This document shows positions 1 through 8,128 of a stretch of 64,000 nt of DNA, piece by piece. Source of the DNA: Carnobacterium iners (lineage in GTDB: Bacteria; Bacillota; Bacilli; Lactobacillales; Carnobacteriaceae); assembly GCF_900177385.1 (NCBI RefSeq), contig NZ_FXBJ01000002.1, positions 562,001 to 626,000 on the forward strand. Direction: 5' to 3'. Each line of letters opens with the position of its first letter. The stretch's first letter is position 1. The notes beneath the pieces are model-generated. The model was given only the letters and a program-made list of their open reading frames with translations, was not told the origin of the DNA and did no database searches. The position numbers were made by a program, and so were the translations under genes.

Positions 1-1202
1 TCTTTTCCAATGATGAGTAGCCTCATTGATTCACTAATCGGTGCTGGTGGAGTACCATACAAACCACGAACATAATCCTTAATCTCGTTTGGGATTATTT
101 TATAGCGTTCACCTGATAAAACATTAAATACTGCCTGTGTTCCTATCATTTGACTCATTGGTGTTACTAGTGGAGGAAAGCCTAAGTCTTCACGTACTTT
201 TGGTACCTCACGCAAAACTTCTTCATACCGTTCTTTTGCATTGGCTTGTTTCAGTTGTGAATACAGATTAGATAACATACCACCTGGAACTTGATACAGC
301 AATGCTTTTGGGTCAGCGGTCATCATTTTAGGATCTAAAATCATCTCTTTTAAATAATGATCTTTAATTGGCTTAAAATAATCGGCTATTTCTTCTAAAA
401 CTTCTTTATTTAAATGGGTATCATAGCCTAACTCTGTCAAAACAATGCTTAAGGACTCAGTAGCTGGCTGACTTGTCCCACCTGAAAAAGGAGAAATAGC
501 TGTATCGATAATATCTGCCTCTACTTCAATAGCTGTTAGATAGGTCATTTCTGACACGCCACTTGTTGCGTGTGTATGAATTTCGATAGGTAAAGAGGTA
601 ACCTGTTTAAGAGCGGGAATTAATTCTTTTACAACATACGGTGTTAAAATACCAGCCATGTCCTTAATGCAAATTGAATCTGCTCCTAATTCAACCAGTC
701 TTTTCGTTAGGTCTTGATAATAATGAACCGTGTGGACTGGGCTAATCGTATAACAGATGGTTAATTGGGCATGTCCACCATGTTTTTTTATCGCGTTTAT
801 ACACGCTTCCATGTTGCGACTATCATTTAAAGCATCAAATACTCGGATAATATCTATTCCATTCTCAATCGTTTTCTCGATAAATTTATCGACAATATCA
901 TCTGCATAATGGCGGTATCCTAATAAATTTTGACCACGTAAAAGCATCTGCAAAGGAGTGTGTGTTACTCTTTTTTTGATTTCTCTCAATCGTTCCCATG
1001 GATCCTCGTTTAAAAATCGTATCGATGCATCGAATGTTGCTCCTCCCCAACACTCAATAGCATAGTAACCTGCTTCATCCATTTTCTCTAGAATTGGCAA
1101 CATATCTTCTGTTTTCATACGCGTCGCCATCAAACTCTGATGGCCATCTCTTAAAACTGTTTCTGTAAACTTGACTTCTTTCTTCTTATTCAATTCCTTC
1201 AC
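1..1202 (-). CDS. oadA: Oxaloacetate decarboxylase alpha subunit (partial, C-terminus beyond window)
   Basis: This is the biotin-dependent carboxyltransferase subunit that decarboxylates oxaloacetate to pyruvate, usually in citrate fermentation in lactic acid bacteria. The N-terminus carries the family signature FTETVLRDGHQS, followed by the TIM-barrel motifs RVFDALND and IKDMAGILTP and the metal-binding region IEIHTHATSG. About 400 residues are visible; the remainder runs off the left edge. The start is ambiguous. A GTG at 1202 has AGGAT just upstream, and an in-frame TTG at 1193 is also possible; neither has ideal spacing, so the start is not certain. The same fold occurs in pyruvate carboxylase, but the protein beginning directly with the carboxyltransferase domain favours OadA. 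A cre-like palindrome lies about 110 bases upstream, which fits carbon-catabolite control. Confidence 0.88.
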   Translation of the reverse strand, partial: MKELNKKKEVKFTETVLRDGHQSLMATRMKTEDMLPILEKMDEAGYYAIECWGGATFDASIRFLNEDPWERLREIKKRVTHTPLQMLLRGQNLLGYRHYADDIVDKFIEKTIENGIDIIRVFDALNDSRNMEACINAIKKHGGHAQLTICYTISPVHTVHYYQDLTKRLVELGADSICIKDMAGILTPYVVKELIPALKQVTSLPIEIHTHATSGVSEMTYLTAIEVEADIIDTAISPFSGGTSQPATESLSIVLTELGYDTHLNKEVLEEIADYFKPIKDHYLKEMILDPKMMTADPKALLYQVPGGMLSNLYSQLKQANAKERYEEVLREVPKVREDLGFPPLVTPMSQMIGTQAVFNVLSGERYKIIPNEIKDYVRGLYGTPPAPISESMRLLIIGK

Positions 1203-1310
1203 ATCCTATCTTAAGTCGTTTCTTAGCCCTTAAAATTTATTCTTCTGCAAATAAACTGATTTCCTCACAATCGACCTTTCTTGATTATTTTTCATTGAGT
1301 TTCTCCCTTA

Positions 1311-1326
1311 AGTAAAGCGCTTACAT
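1311..1326. promoter_or_regulatory. cre-like site upstream of oadA
   Basis: The sequence AGTAAAGCGCTTACAT contains a near-palindrome around AGCGCT. It resembles the CcpA site TGTAAGCGCTTACA with one extra base in one arm. It lies in the intergenic region between oadA (minus) and the Gfo/Idh/MocA gene (plus), so it could act on either. The assignment rests on motif similarity only. No confident -35/-10 pair was seen in the rest of 1203-1521. Confidence 0.45.
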
Positions 1327-1521
1327 TTAAAAACTTACCCTTTGTGTTTATTTTAACATAAGATTCTATAATCGCACTGATTATCCTACTAAAAAAAGTT
1401 ATTTCTTTAAAAATTGAATTTAAACTATTAGTACAGTAAACTTTAATCTATATGGGAACTCCTATTTTAAAATAAAAAACTAACATACTCTCTACAAAAA
1501 AGTTTAATGGAGGAATAATAG

Positions 1522-2424
1522 ATGCGGATTGGAATTATTGGTTTAGGTGATATCGCTCAAAAAGCTTATTTGCCTGTTCTCAGTGAAAAAGAAGGAATTG
1601 AATTAATCCTTTGTACTCGTGATAAGGAGAAACTAGAGAGGCTTGCTAAAAAACACCGCATATCAGAATACGTACGGACTGTCGATGAATTAATTGATTT
1701 GAAGATTGATGCTGTTTTAATTTGTACTCCTTCTCCTACTCATTTTGAACTAATTAAAAAAATAATGGAAAATAATATTCATGTCTATATCGATAAACCA
1801 ATTGCAATGAATTTAGCAGAAACAAAGCAAATTGTCCAACTAGCTAAAGAAAAAAAACTAATTGCAATGGTTGGATTCAATCGAAGATTCGCTCCAATGA
1901 TTGCCGCTCTAAAAGATGAAGGAAAAGCGGATATGGTCGTAATCCAAAAAAATAGATACATTCTTCCTGGTGATAAGAGAAATTTTATCGTTCAAGATTT
2001 TATTCATGTTGTTGATACATTGCGTTTTCTTATGGATACACAAGTAATAGACTTAACGGTTCAGCATTTAGAAAAAGAGGACTCACTGTATAATGTTGTG
2101 ATTCAATTAATTGGAAAAGATTGTACCGCTATTGGTATTATGAATCGCAATAACGGTACAACAGAAGAAATTATCGAGTATATGGCTGAAGGAAATAAGC
2201 TTGTTGTTAATGATCTCGTTGAAACGACTCATTATTTAAATAATAAAAAAACAACGCTTGATTTTAATGGTTGGGAACCAACCTTGGTTAAGCGAGGATT
2301 TCATCAAATTATCAATCACTTTATTGAATGTGTTAATCAAAATAAACAGCCTAATCCCTCTCTTTCTGATTCTCTTATTACCCACGAAATTTGTGAAGAA
2401 ATTTATGAAAGAGTGACAAAATAG
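1522..2424 (+). CDS. Gfo/Idh/MocA family NAD(P)-dependent oxidoreductase
   Basis: A 300-residue cytoplasmic dehydrogenase-type protein. It opens with a Rossmann dinucleotide motif (IGIIGLGDIAQKAY, residues 3-16). The EKP-type catalytic motif of the family appears as DKPIAMN near residues 92-98. Length and arrangement fit the virulence factor MviM/YceM-like subgroup, which lacks a long C-terminal extension. The likely substrate is a sugar or cyclitol derivative, but nothing here identifies it. A ribosome site GGAGG sits about 8 bases before the ATG. The gene stands alone, divergent from oadA, and ends just before a strong hairpin. Confidence 0.85.
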   Translation: MRIGIIGLGDIAQKAYLPVLSEKEGIELILCTRDKEKLERLAKKHRISEYVRTVDELIDLKIDAVLICTPSPTHFELIKKIMENNIHVYIDKPIAMNLAETKQIVQLAKEKKLIAMVGFNRRFAPMIAALKDEGKADMVVIQKNRYILPGDKRNFIVQDFIHVVDTLRFLMDTQVIDLTVQHLEKEDSLYNVVIQLIGKDCTAIGIMNRNNGTTEEIIEYMAEGNKLVVNDLVETTHYLNNKKTTLDFNGWEPTLVKRGFHQIINHFIECVNQNKQPNPSLSDSLITHEICEEIYERVTK

Positions 2425-2450
2425 TCGCCTGCTTTAGCAGTCATTAAAAT

Positions 2451-2508
2451 AAGTCCTAAAAATGTATCTTTATAAAATAGATACTTATTTTTAGGACTTA
2501 TCTTTTTT
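2451..2508. terminator. Bidirectional rho-independent terminator
   Basis: A long, nearly perfect inverted repeat (arms starting AAGTCCTAAAAAT and ending ATTTTTAGGACTT) is followed by a T-run on the plus strand. It lies between two convergent genes and can serve both. Confidence 0.8.
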
Positions 2509-2513
2509 CATAT

Positions 2514-2696
2514 TTAGTTATGCCAATCTCTTGGACTCCACAGTCTTCCGTCTAGTTCACCTTCCATTTGATTTATCCGTTTAAATTGTTCTTTTACTAG
2601 TTCCATTGCCGCTTTAAGAAGTGCCTTTTGTTTGTATTCTTGGCTACTCGTAAACAATTTTTCTAGTTCTAATAATAGCCAGTCTTCTTTTTCCAT
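2514..2696 (-). CDS. Small conserved-looking hypothetical protein, 60 aa
   Basis: A short, highly charged, probably helical protein (starts MEKEDWLLLELEKLF, ends GRLWSPRDWHN) of unknown function. It follows the flavodoxin-fold oxidoreductase by only about 10 bases, so the two are likely co-transcribed. AGGAGG precedes two adjacent ATG codons (2699 and 2696). The second has the better 6-base spacing and was chosen. The only support is the good ribosome site, codon quality and operon position; no family is recognised with certainty. Confidence 0.6.
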   Translation of the reverse strand: MEKEDWLLLELEKLFTSSQEYKQKALLKAAMELVKEQFKRINQMEGELDGRLWSPRDWHN

Positions 2697-2706
2697 CATA
2701 AACCTC

Positions 2707-3399
2707 CTAGTTCATATCATCTAATAAAATTTTCAAATCATCAATTGTTTCTCTATTTTCTTCGATCATTTCAATAACGTGCTGCAGTATTTCTTCGTTT
2801 CCTGTCCCTAACGTAGTCACATTCGTTTTTTCTAGTTGATTTAATAGCCAGTTTTCGCGCGATAATAAACTTTGTTCTGGATCACCAGTCACAAATAGTT
2901 GGTAGTCAATTAACAACGTCATTTTTTCTTGTTCGGTCATATAGACAAACTGATAGATAGAAAACGTCTTAAGAAATATCATTCCTGTTTTATGAGCCAT
3001 TGCCTGGAAAGGTTTCGTTAATTCATCCATACTAAACAATTCTTTTCCACCAGCTTGGTAATCTGATTTTGCAGCACCTATCAACAAAACAAGCGCAAAT
3101 TCTTTATTCTGTAATTGAGTGCCTTTTTTCCCATAGGCAAAATCACCTGTTAAGACTTCGTCCTGCCATTGTTTAAGCAATGCCGGCGAACTGTACCAGT
3201 AAAGCGGAAATTGAAAAATAATGCGGTCATGAGCGGCTACTAATTTTTGCTCCGCAACAACATCAATCGGAGTATCAGAATAAAACTCCTCTAAGTGATG
3301 GATGGTTAAATCATGGTCATCAGGAATTGAATGAAGCAAATATTGTTGACTACTTGATTCTTTAATTTCAGGATGAGAAATAATAATTAATGTTTTCAC
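2707..3399 (-). CDS. NAD(P)H dehydrogenase (quinone), flavodoxin-like fold
   Basis: A 230-residue protein of the KefF/MdaB/NQO-type flavodoxin-like family. It begins KTLIIISHPEIKESSSQQY, the flavin phosphate-binding segment. IIFQFPLYWYSSPALLKQW (around residues 80-98) is the typical FMN/FAD-binding and active-site stretch. Such enzymes carry out two-electron reduction of quinones or related electrophiles in the cytoplasm. The C-terminal roughly 60 residues are an additional helical tail. It is followed directly by a 60-residue small protein. Substrate unknown. Confidence 0.85.
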   Translation of the reverse strand: MKTLIIISHPEIKESSSQQYLLHSIPDDHDLTIHHLEEFYSDTPIDVVAEQKLVAAHDRIIFQFPLYWYSSPALLKQWQDEVLTGDFAYGKKGTQLQNKEFALVLLIGAAKSDYQAGGKELFSMDELTKPFQAMAHKTGMIFLKTFSIYQFVYMTEQEKMTLLIDYQLFVTGDPEQSLLSRENWLLNQLEKTNVTTLGTGNEEILQHVIEMIEENRETIDDLKILLDDMN

Positions 3400-3480
3400 T
3401 TATTTATTCTCCTTCGTCTTTCATTTCTATACTCACTATAACCTGTTACTTATTTATAAGTATAAATAAATTAGAAAAAA

Positions 3481-3522
3481 AAAGAAAGAAATCGACTTTT
3501 ATTGATTTCTTTCTTTTTTTCT
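3481..3522. terminator. Terminator hairpin between two minus-strand genes
   Basis: The arms AAAGAAAGAAATC and GATTTCTTTCTTT flank a roughly 10-base loop, with T-runs on both strands. It ends transcription of the 342-residue gene at 3531-4559. Confidence 0.7.
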
Positions 3523-3530
3523 TACTTTTA

Positions 3531-4559
3531 TTATAAATAGTCGAGTAGTCCTTTTTTAAAAGCAGAAATCATTGGTAATTTTTGAATAGGAACTAACTCA
3601 ATCTCTAAGTTAAGTAATAAATTTTCTAAATACCTAGCAACTCTGCAGTACTGATTAGTACTAACAACAATTTTAGGAGGCTTTTTATTTTCTGATAAAA
3701 TTAATTGAATGAGTAACCGCTGAATCGTTTCGCTATCTCCTGGTTTGAAAAACTCACTGCAAATAATTTCACTTTCTTCACTATCTACTATTAGCAGCGC
3801 TAATGGAAAAAAAGGTCTCTCTCCTTCTATCGAGACAACAGGAGAGCTCATAAAATCAATATCTATTTCCCATATACCAGAACCAAGTTTTTGACTATTT
3901 ACTCTTTTCATCTCAAAAGAGGTCAATAAAATTGGTGCGGTTTTTTTAAACTGAGAAGTTCCTTCCATTATTTTTTTAGGTAATCTAAATAAGCCATCTG
4001 TATAAGTATCATTTTTTTGATAGGTTCGAATGGGTATCTCTGAGGGGTGTTTTTTATCTTTATCAAGCACTAATTTCTTTTTAAAATCTTTAGCTGTTTC
4101 TATTAATTTTCCAATTACTTCTATGATTAATAAATTATCTGATTCATCCATTATTGAAGGGTAGTAACCTGGAAAATAATCCACAAAAATTGGCCAAGAT
4201 TTTTTCCCTCTAAATGGTACGCCACTATCTTTGATGAGTCGGTACTCTTCTTCACTAATAGCCCCTCTGTCTTCGAATTCTAAAGACAGACAATTTTGTA
4301 ATTGGATGACATCTGGCATAGCCCGAAAATTTTGTTGTTTTGCTCTTATTGTTGCTTCAAAAAAACAAGCTAATTCTTCTAAATTCCGATAAAATAAAAA
4401 CCCATAGTTGTGATCTGTTTGACCCAACACAGAGATAATGACCGGCTCTTTCCGGTTAGCTAGTTGGATAGCGATCAAATCAGTCTTTAAATAATCATTC
4501 CAAAAATTTTCTTTATATAGTTGTTTAGCAAGTGAATACAACTGTTTTTGCTGATCCAT
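3531..4559 (-). CDS. Uncharacterised 342-aa protein, resembles DUF7309/DUF6930 proteins
   Basis: I do not know a function. The N-terminal half (for example VIISVLGQTDHNYGFLFYR, then FPGYYPSIMD near residue 130) looks like the DUF7309 domain and the C-terminal half like DUF6930. That pairing occurs in Firmicutes, sometimes fused to a pRiA4b ORF-3 domain; the assignment is from memory of the families. There is no signal peptide or membrane segment, so it is probably cytoplasmic. It is monocistronic, bounded by a terminator on the left and divergent from the dhaKLM operon. The start ATG at 4559 is preceded by a GAGGGG-type ribosome site. Confidence 0.6.
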   Translation of the reverse strand: MDQQKQLYSLAKQLYKENFWNDYLKTDLIAIQLANRKEPVIISVLGQTDHNYGFLFYRNLEELACFFEATIRAKQQNFRAMPDVIQLQNCLSLEFEDRGAISEEEYRLIKDSGVPFRGKKSWPIFVDYFPGYYPSIMDESDNLLIIEVIGKLIETAKDFKKKLVLDKDKKHPSEIPIRTYQKNDTYTDGLFRLPKKIMEGTSQFKKTAPILLTSFEMKRVNSQKLGSGIWEIDIDFMSSPVVSIEGERPFFPLALLIVDSEESEIICSEFFKPGDSETIQRLLIQLILSENKKPPKIVVSTNQYCRVARYLENLLLNLEIELVPIQKLPMISAFKKGLLDYL

Positions 4560-4616
4560 CCTAGTCTAACCCCTCTCTTAAATAGCTAACTATCTTATTC
4601 TTTTTATTATACCAAA

Positions 4617-4631
4617 TTAAACCGGTTACAA
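4617..4631 (-). promoter_or_regulatory. cre-like site upstream of dhaK
   Basis: On the minus strand this reads TTGTAACCGGTTTAA, one mismatch from the relaxed CcpA consensus WTGNAANCGNWNNCW. It lies about 60 bases upstream of the dhaK -35 box. Confidence 0.35.
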
Positions 4632-4690
4632 GTCAGTTATTTTATTGCGTTATTTAACTAACCTTTCTTCTACTACTTTGAGCTAAGTAT

Positions 4691-4719
4691 TTGTTGTTAT
4701 CTAAAAAAACGGTTACAAT
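4691..4719 (+). promoter_or_regulatory. Sigma-A promoter of dhaKLM, overlapped by a cre-like site
   Basis: TTGTTG (4691-4696), a 17-base spacer and TACAAT (4714-4719) form a good vegetative promoter 41 bases before the dhaK start. On the minus strand 4704-4718 reads TTGTAACCGTTTTTT, one mismatch from the cre consensus, and it overlaps the -10 box. CcpA binding there would block transcription; this is inference from the motif. Confidence 0.6.
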
Positions 4720-4759
4720 GAGAGAATAGAGACAAATAAATTAATAGGAGGACTTTTTA

Positions 4760-5749
4760 ATGAAAAAAATTATGAATGATCCCTCATCCATTTTAGATGA
4801 GATGCTTGATGGTATAGCTTTTGCCTACGATAATTTGGTAGAACGTTTGCCTGAATCAAATGTTATTCATCGAAAAACTTCACATAACAAAAAAGTAGCA
4901 CTTGTTAGTGGTGGAGGAAGCGGTCACGAACCTGCTCATGCTGGTTTCGTTGGGCAAGGAATGCTTTCTGCTGCAGTTTGTGGAGAAGTATTTACATCTC
5001 CTACACCAGATCAAATTCTAACAGGCATTAAAGCTAGCGACGAAGGACAGGGTGTTTTCTTAATTATCAAAAACTACTCTGGAGATATTATGAATTTTGA
5101 TATGGCAAAAGAATTGGCTGAAATGGAAGACATCGCTGTTGACTTTGTTGTTGTTGACGATGATATCGCTGTTAAAGATAGTACCTATACGGCTGGAAAA
5201 AGAGGCATTGCCGGAACTGTATTTGTTCATAAGATTTTAGGTGCTGCAGCCGATGAAGGGTTCTCTTTAAAAGAAATCAAACAACTAGCTGACCAACTGA
5301 TTCCAGCCATTAAATCTCTTGGCGTAGCTCTAGGTGCTGCTACTGTTCCAGAAGTAGGAAAACCTGGCTTTGAATTAGCTGAAGATGAAATTGAATTTGG
5401 TGTTGGTATTCATGGTGAGCCCGGTTATCGTAGAGAAAAAATTAAACCTTCTAAAGAATTAGCAAAGGAAATGATCAAAAAATTAAAAGATGAGTTTCAA
5501 TGGGAAAAAGGCGAAAAATATGCCTTATTAGTTAATGGTATGGGCGCAACACCTTTAATGGAGCAGTTTATCTTTATGAACGATGTCAAAGAATTACTAA
5601 TAAAAGAAGGACTCGAATTACCCTTTAAAAAAGTGGGAGATTACATGACCTCAATTGATATGCAAGGACTCTCATTAACGTTAGTCAAATTAGAGGATGA
5701 CAAATGGCTTGACTATTTGAACGCACCTGTAAAAACTATTGCTTGGTAG
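4760..5749 (+). CDS. dhaK: PTS-dependent dihydroxyacetone kinase, subunit DhaK
   Basis: The dihydroxyacetone-binding subunit of the phosphoenolpyruvate-dependent kinase that makes dihydroxyacetone phosphate. The glycine-rich GGGSGHEPAHAGFVG (residues 51-65) and the substrate-binding histidine in GVGIHGEPGYRRE (His218) are present. At 329 residues it has the usual length. Perfect AGGAGG lies 8 bases before ATG. It is the first gene of dhaK-dhaL-dhaM, with only about 15 bases to dhaL. No dhaS or dhaQ regulator lies next to it, so control may be through the cre-like sites seen upstream. Confidence 0.96.
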   Translation: MKKIMNDPSSILDEMLDGIAFAYDNLVERLPESNVIHRKTSHNKKVALVSGGGSGHEPAHAGFVGQGMLSAAVCGEVFTSPTPDQILTGIKASDEGQGVFLIIKNYSGDIMNFDMAKELAEMEDIAVDFVVVDDDIAVKDSTYTAGKRGIAGTVFVHKILGAAADEGFSLKEIKQLADQLIPAIKSLGVALGAATVPEVGKPGFELAEDEIEFGVGIHGEPGYRREKIKPSKELAKEMIKKLKDEFQWEKGEKYALLVNGMGATPLMEQFIFMNDVKELLIKEGLELPFKKVGDYMTSIDMQGLSLTLVKLEDDKWLDYLNAPVKTIAW

Positions 5750-5764
5750 GAAAGGATGACTAGT

Positions 5765-6352
5765 ATGCTATCTTTAGAAAATACAAAAAAATGGCTCACT
5801 CTTTTTACAGCTCAATTAATAGAGAATAAAGCTTATCTTAGTGAATTGGACACAGCCATTGGCGACGGAGATCACGGCAACAATATGGCTCGAGGAGCAA
5901 CAGCTTTAAACGATGCTTTAGATTCTGAAACTCCAGAAGATATTCCTTCTTTATTAAAATTAATTGGGATGACTTTAGTCAGTAAAGTCGGTGGTGCTTC
6001 TGGACCATTGTATGGCTCTGCTTTCATCAGTATGGCAAAAGCCAGTCAAGAAAGTTCTGATTTATCTCTCTTACTGGAAGCCGGCTTAGAGGGTATTCAA
6101 AAAAGAGGAAAAGCTGTAGTTGGTGAAAAAACAATGATCGATGAGTGGTTCCCAGTTATTGAAGCTATCAAAGAAAATAAGCTAACCGTTGAATTAATTG
6201 AAGAAAGTGTTCAACTTACTAAAGATATGAAAGCTACTAAAGGACGCGCATCTTATTTAGGCGATCGCTCAATAGGTCATATTGACCCAGGTGCTATGTC
6301 TAGTAGTTATCTATTTAAAACGATGATGGAAGCAGGTGTTTACGATAACTAG
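5765..6352 (+). CDS. dhaL: PTS-dependent dihydroxyacetone kinase, subunit DhaL
   Basis: The ADP-binding subunit that receives phosphate from DhaM and transfers it to dihydroxyacetone on DhaK. The Mg-binding motif DTAIGDGDHGNNMARG sits around residues 26-41, and GGASGPLYGSAF and DPGAMSS follow as expected. An ATG at 5756 lies directly against the ribosome site. The in-frame ATG at 5765 is preceded by AAGGA at about 8 bases and gives the standard N-terminus, so it was chosen (195 residues). Its end overlaps the proposed dhaM start. Confidence 0.94.
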   Translation: MLSLENTKKWLTLFTAQLIENKAYLSELDTAIGDGDHGNNMARGATALNDALDSETPEDIPSLLKLIGMTLVSKVGGASGPLYGSAFISMAKASQESSDLSLLLEAGLEGIQKRGKAVVGEKTMIDEWFPVIEAIKENKLTVELIEESVQLTKDMKATKGRASYLGDRSIGHIDPGAMSSSYLFKTMMEAGVYDN

Positions 6353-6719
6353 AGAGTATGCAGTTCTATTGATTTCACATGTAGAAGACTTAGCAAATGG
6401 TGTTGCAACATTACTAAACGAGATTGCCGCAGATGTTACAATTAAAACCGCTGGCGGAACTTCACAAGGAACGGTTGGAACTAGCTTTGATAAAATAAAT
6501 GACAGGCTAGAATCTTTTGAAGAAGAAACTATTTTAGCTTTTTACGATTTAGGCAGTGCAAAAATGAATTTGGAATTAGCTTCTGAGATTTCCGATAAAA
6601 ATATACTCGTTTATGACACAGCTTTTGTAGAAGGTGCCTACACAGCTGCTGCGTTACTGCAAGCAAAGGCTCCGCTCAAGGCAATTGAAGAACAGCTCAT
6701 ACCTCTGAAAATAAAATAA
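6336..6719 (+). CDS. dhaM: Dihydroxyacetone kinase phosphotransfer subunit DhaM (EIIA-Man fold)
   Basis: The small phosphocarrier that takes phosphate from HPr and passes it to the ADP on DhaL. The active histidine is in LLISHVEDLANGV (residue 15 from this start), and GGTSQGTVGTSF follows. At 127 residues it is the single-domain form typical of Gram-positives. The start is odd. Family members begin about 5 residues before the ISH motif, but the only ATG there (6358) is out of frame and hits a stop after four codons. The usable start is GTG at 6336, inside dhaL (17-base overlap), with GGAAG 3 bases upstream. Translational coupling to dhaL is likely. TTG at 6369 would be too short. Confidence 0.88.
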   Translation: MFTITREYAVLLISHVEDLANGVATLLNEIAADVTIKTAGGTSQGTVGTSFDKINDRLESFEEETILAFYDLGSAKMNLELASEISDKNILVYDTAFVEGAYTAAALLQAKAPLKAIEEQLIPLKIK

Positions 6720-6895
6720 AAAGTATCTTTTTTCAAAAAAATATTTTGAATACGATGGCTAAAAAATAAAGCTAATTATCTATCAGCTTCCTTTTTAGTG
6801 TTCGTATTCATTTGCCTGTTATTTCTGTGAATAAGTGAGCATAAAGCGCTTTTTTATGATACAATAGATGTATAAATGAATAGGAGGTTATTTTT

Positions 6896-7336
6896 ATGGC
6901 AATAGAAACATTTCATGCAGTAGCTAAATCAATCGGTGGATTAAAAGTCTCATGTACCTCAAGAAATTTTGAATTCATATTGGATGAACCAAAGAACTTA
7001 GGTGGATCAAATGAAGCGATGAATCCTGTTGAAGCGCTACTATCTTCTCTTGGTGGTTGTAAAGTAATCGTAGCTCGCTCTTTTGCTAAGATGCACGGTA
7101 TTAACTTAAAAGATATTCGTGTAGAGTTAGAAGGCGAATTGGATCCAGATGGTTTTATGGGAAAAAATAAAGATGCTAAAATAGGTTTCTCCTCAATTGT
7201 ATCTAAAATGTATATTGATGCAGATAATACAGATGAAGAAATTGCAAATTTCGTAGCTTTCATTGACCGCACTTGTCCAGTAGCTGATACGATTCATAAT
7301 GCACCAACTACTAAAACAGAAATACACAAACTTTAA
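6896..7336 (+). CDS. OsmC/Ohr family peroxiredoxin-like protein
   Basis: A 146-residue thiol peroxidase-fold protein. The two conserved cysteines are visible: one in SSLGGCKVIVARSF (near residue 56) and one in DRTCPVADTIHNA (near residue 128). NPVEALLSSLGGC is the usual family core. Members reduce organic hydroperoxides using dithiol partners, but the YhfA-like branch to which this seems closer is poorly characterised. A TACAAT -10 box (6860-6865) with a weak -35 lies upstream, and AGGAGG precedes the ATG. It stands alone and ends at a terminator. Confidence 0.88.
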   Translation: MAIETFHAVAKSIGGLKVSCTSRNFEFILDEPKNLGGSNEAMNPVEALLSSLGGCKVIVARSFAKMHGINLKDIRVELEGELDPDGFMGKNKDAKIGFSSIVSKMYIDADNTDEEIANFVAFIDRTCPVADTIHNAPTTKTEIHKL

Positions 7337-7339
7337 TTC

Positions 7340-7391
7340 AAAAACACGAAATTTTTCTCTTTTACTTAGAGAAAAGTCTCGTGTTTTTTTA
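7340..7391. terminator. Bidirectional terminator between osmC-like gene and DUF1456 gene
   Basis: Inverted repeat AAAACACGA...TCTCGTGTTTT with an inner TTCTC/GAGAA pairing and T-runs on both sides, between convergent genes. Confidence 0.75.
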
Positions 7392-7398
7392 GTTGTTT

Positions 7399-7926
7399 TT
7401 AGTCATTTCGGTAACGAATAGCTAATCCTTTCAAGAAGTTTCTAGCGTAACGGTCACCACATTCTTTATAATTGCGCTGTCCTTCTCTTCTTAAAACAGC
7501 ACTTAATTCACTTTTTGATAAGTGAACACCTGTTTCGTCTAAAATCCCTAATATATCATCACTAGTCAAAGAAAGAGCTATTTTTAATTTTTTCAACAAA
7601 ACGTTATTAACACTTTGATCGTTTCTTATCATTACTTCTGCTTTTTTTATCGGTTCTCCTGGTTTAACTTCTTGTTTGCCTCTTTTAAAGACAATCAATC
7701 CATTTAAAAAAGATTCTAATACCGTATTCTTACATTTTTTCATGTATTCATTAACTGAGTAGCCTTCGTCATCTTCTTGATTTTGTTTGGCTTTAACCTT
7801 TGTTAAAAGTTGTTGAACTTCTTCTTTAGTTATTTCTAACTCACCTAATTTAAATATATCAACCATTTCTGCATCTTTAATGTCTAATGCATATCTTAAG
7901 CGTACAAGTCTATCATTATTATTCAT
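7399..7926 (-). CDS. DUF1456 family protein (YehS-like)
   Basis: A 175-residue cytoplasmic protein made of two repeats of about 70 residues. Each starts with a helix pattern (RLRYALDIKDAEMVDIFKLG near 8-27 and KLKIALSLTSDDILGILDETG near 112-132) as in YehS. The function is not established. The ribosome site GGAGGA lies before the ATG at 7926. It is monocistronic, convergent with the OsmC-family gene and divergent from the uracil permease gene. Confidence 0.8.
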   Translation of the reverse strand: MNNNDRLVRLRYALDIKDAEMVDIFKLGELEITKEEVQQLLTKVKAKQNQEDDEGYSVNEYMKKCKNTVLESFLNGLIVFKRGKQEVKPGEPIKKAEVMIRNDQSVNNVLLKKLKIALSLTSDDILGILDETGVHLSKSELSAVLRREGQRNYKECGDRYARNFLKGLAIRYRND

Positions 7927-8087
7927 TTTTCATCCTCCGATTCTATTGGATTAGGCTGCTTATCCCTAGACGAGTTCCTATACCTTGTTTATTGCATTAT
8001 GCCATGAAATAATACTCTTGACCAGCTAGGCAAAAGTTACTGTTTCTATTACTAGTGAGTCCTTTTCTTAAAAATATCATTCCTTTA

Positions 8088-8116
8088 TTGTAATTCCTAT
8101 TTTTTACTGCTAGAAT
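8088..8116 (+). promoter_or_regulatory. Promoter of uracil permease gene
   Basis: TTGTAA (8088-8093), exactly 17 bases, then TAGAAT (8111-8116). It lies just upstream of the PyrR leader, so the transcript would begin about 15 bases before the PyrR-binding hairpin. Confidence 0.65.
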
Positions 8117-8128
8117 AATTGAAGCGAA

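Noticed and set aside
6841-6857. cre site in the osmC-like promoter (AAAGCGCTTTTTT)
   Set aside because: It has the GCGC core but lacks the TG and CA ends of the consensus on either strand.
6913-7272. 119-residue open frame antisense to the OsmC-family gene
   Set aside because: It is a shadow of a well-supported gene with clear family motifs; no independent ribosome site.
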